NCBI GenBank assembly: GCA_005799265.1
Contig: SYHD01000105.1
Span: 1 to 40,799, forward strand
Direction: 5' to 3'
Length of the DNA: 40,799 bases
Source of the DNA: Planctomycetia bacterium
Lineage (GTDB): Bacteria > Planctomycetota > Planctomycetia > Gemmatales > Gemmataceae
Shown here: one piece after another, positions 39,779 to 40,799 of the stretch
How the letters are laid out: each line of letters begins with the position of its first letter
Position numbering within the stretch: the first letter of the stretch is position 1
Program-made: the position numbers and the translations under genes
Notes under the pieces: generated by a model
Told to the model about the DNA's origin: nothing
Databases searched by the model: none
Seen by the model: the letters and a program-made list of their open reading frames with translations, nothing else

Positions 39779-39809
39779 CGACAGGTCACTTTTTTCGTGG
39801 AGCCTGTCG
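39779..39809. repeat. Short inverted repeat before the recombinase module
   Basis: CGACAGG pairs with CCTGTCG around a 17-base T-rich loop, just before the 69-residue gene. It is AT-richer than its surroundings. It could be an operator or part of a recombination site; there is no direct evidence for either. Confidence 0.3.
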
Positions 39810-39812
39810 CAA

Positions 39813-40022
39813 ATGGTGGACTCACCTCTCGCTTCTGAATTAACGCCAGACGAACGTCTCAAGCAAGTTGCTGCCATTTTCGCTCGCGGCGTCCGGCGCT
39901 ACCGTCGCCGGCTGCGTCGCAGCGAATCCTGCCCCGAAAAAGAAGTTCAAAAATCTTCGGCAAATGGCCTTGAGGTTGGCGACGACCCGAGGCTCAGTGT
40001 GTCTCGGCGTATCGGGGTTTAA
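39813..40022 (+). CDS. Small protein of the DUF2924-recombinase module
   Basis: A 69-residue basic protein beginning MVDSPLASELTPDERLKQVA, with a helix AAIFARGVRRYRRRLRR (about 21-37) and a tail NGLEVGDDPRLSV. I recall similar small proteins of the form LTPDER-x-QVA-x-I-x-A-x-GV...LEV...RLSV just upstream of DUF2924 and recombinase genes in proteobacterial and planctomycete mobile elements; the match here is by memory. GGAG lies 11 bases before the ATG. It ends 25 bases before the DUF2924 gene. Function unknown; a small DNA-binding or regulatory protein is possible. Confidence 0.6.
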   Translation: MVDSPLASELTPDERLKQVAAIFARGVRRYRRRLRRSESCPEKEVQKSSANGLEVGDDPRLSVSRRIGV

Positions 40023-40047
40023 CGAACCGAGAACCAGAGGGCCTACC

Positions 40048-40530
40048 ATGAAACTCGAGATCGAGAAGGAAGTCGCTGCGCTTCAGCAGATGCCAACGGG
40101 GCAACTCTGCGAGCGCTACGCCGAGCTATTCGGCGAACCGACGCGGACGCGGAACCGGACGTACTTGGTCCGCAAGATCGCATGGAAGCTTCAAACCCTG
40201 GCCGAGGGTGACCTTAGCGACCGGGCACGTCGGCGAGCCGAGGAACTGGCTCGCGGCGAGGAACTGCGAGTCATGCCGCCAAAGTCCACCGAGGCGGCGT
40301 ATCCGGCGGCGGTGGTGACGCGCGAAGTTATTTCGACTGATCCGCGACTGCCCTCGCCCGGCACGGCGATTGTTCGCGAGTACAAGGGCCTGAAACTGCA
40401 GGTGCTTGTGCTGGCGGACGGCTTTGAGTTCGAGGGCAAGCGTTACAAGTCGCTCTCGGCGGTGGCCAAGAAGATCACTGGCTCGCACATCAACGGCTAT
40501 CGCTTCTTTGGGCTGGAGGAGCAGCGATGA
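40048..40530 (+). CDS. DUF2924 family protein
   Basis: A 160-residue protein matching DUF2924. The helical N-terminal part has [20 protein letters not shown] and [20 protein letters not shown], then [20 protein letters not shown] and the C-terminal [20 protein letters not shown] with NGYRFFGL, a short segment that looks like a DNA-binding RAMA/Saw-type fold. DUF2924 genes are found next to serine recombinase genes in phage-like elements, and a DNA-binding accessory role is likely. The ATG follows GAGG by seven bases; the open frame extends 60 codons upstream but overlaps the small protein gene. Its stop overlaps the recombinase start by ATGA. Confidence 0.85.
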   Translation: MKLEIEKEVAALQQMPTGQLCERYAELFGEPTRTRNRTYLVRKIAWKLQTLAEGDLSDRARRRAEELARGEELRVMPPKSTEAAYPAAVVTREVISTDPRLPSPGTAIVREYKGLKLQVLVLADGFEFEGKRYKSLSAVAKKITGSHINGYRFFGLEEQR

Positions 40531-40799
40531 AGCGCACAACCACCGCAAAGCCCGCGGCGGCGAACGTCCGCTGCGCCATCTACACGCGCAAGTCCACTGA
40601 AGAGGGGCTGGAACTGGAGTTCAACTCACTTGACGCCCAACGCGAATCGGGCGAGGCCTACATCGCCAGCCAGAAGCAAGAGGGCTGGTCGTGCCTTGCC
40701 GACCGCTACGACGATGGCGGCTTCACCGGCGGGAACATGGAGCGTCCTGCCCTGAAGCGACTGATGATGGACATCGAGGCGGGCAAGGTCGATTGCGTC
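40527..40799 (+). CDS. Serine recombinase, N-terminal part (runs off window)
   Basis: The first 91 residues of a serine site-specific recombinase. After a short basic tail, [20 protein letters not shown] (16-35) gives the catalytic Ser23 with the conserved Arg21, and [16 protein letters not shown] is the usual following signature. Then come [20 protein letters not shown] and [10 protein letters not shown], the region leading to the second catalytic arginines, which lie beyond the window. The N-terminal catalytic domain is intact as far as seen; the large C-terminal DNA-binding part cannot be judged. Translation is coupled to the DUF2924 gene (ATGA). Large serine recombinases integrate and excise phages and other elements. 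Confidence 0.9.
   Translation, partial: MKRTTTAKPAAANVRCAIYTRKSTEEGLELEFNSLDAQRESGEAYIASQKQEGWSCLADRYDDGGFTGGNMERPALKRLMMDIEAGKVDCV

Overview
The window is 40.8 kb of GC-rich DNA from a planctomycete, most likely of the Gemmata group. The evidence is a set of families typical of that phylum: two DUF1559 proteins, one with a prepilin-like N-terminus; a secreted DUF1549/DUF1553 protein with c-type heme motifs, followed by a Tat-exported DUF1501 protein; a Gemmata-style leucine-rich-repeat protein; a ThuA-like protein; a Tat-exported Gfo/Idh/MocA oxidoreductase; and an FHA-domain protein. Neighbouring genes are often separated by long, near-perfect hairpins, so many transcription units here look short.

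Layout. 1-2122: a nested inverted repeat runs, in an open reading frame, into the C-terminal 60% of a CusA-type heavy-metal RND pump. 2278-3096: a His/Cys-rich lipoprotein that could bind the same metals. 3164-6584 (minus strand): DUF4337 membrane protein, cupin_5 protein, RsmC-like methyltransferase, aldose 1-epimerase. 6602-6761: two heptamer arrays in opposite orientation. 6774-7823: Ldh_2-family dehydrogenase. 7987-10009: two DUF1559 proteins, the second an unusual zinc-ribbon form. 10212-12491: a tandem pair of secreted paralogs of unknown family. 12602-15351: decayed Uma2-like remnant, LRR protein, Ig-like surface protein, RDD membrane protein. 15428-16625 (minus): ThuA-like protein and a small zinc-ribbon protein. 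16729-22112: DUF1549/DUF1553 protein, DUF1501 protein and a secreted lactonase-fold protein. 22179-28321 (minus): SWIM protein, SNF2 ATPase, glucose-6-phosphate dehydrogenase, secreted hypothetical protein. 28619-33033: unrecognised P-loop ATPase, FolC, secreted hypothetical protein. 33083-35966 (minus): FHA protein, Gfo/Idh/MocA protein, secreted hypothetical protein. 36079-36152: tRNA-Arg(TCT).

Downstream of the tRNA the character changes. A minus-strand three-gene cluster (36477-39577) encodes two related, unusually large PIN-like proteins and a DUF5677 protein. Divergent from it, a plus-strand module encodes a 69-residue protein, a DUF2924 protein and a serine recombinase that runs off the window. 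I read this as the edge of an accessory or mobile region. The double-PIN/DUF5677 cluster is the best candidate here for an undescribed system; a second is the orphan P-loop ATPase at 28619-30751 with an unrecognised C-terminal domain.

All family assignments come from reading motifs in the translated sequence; no database search was run.
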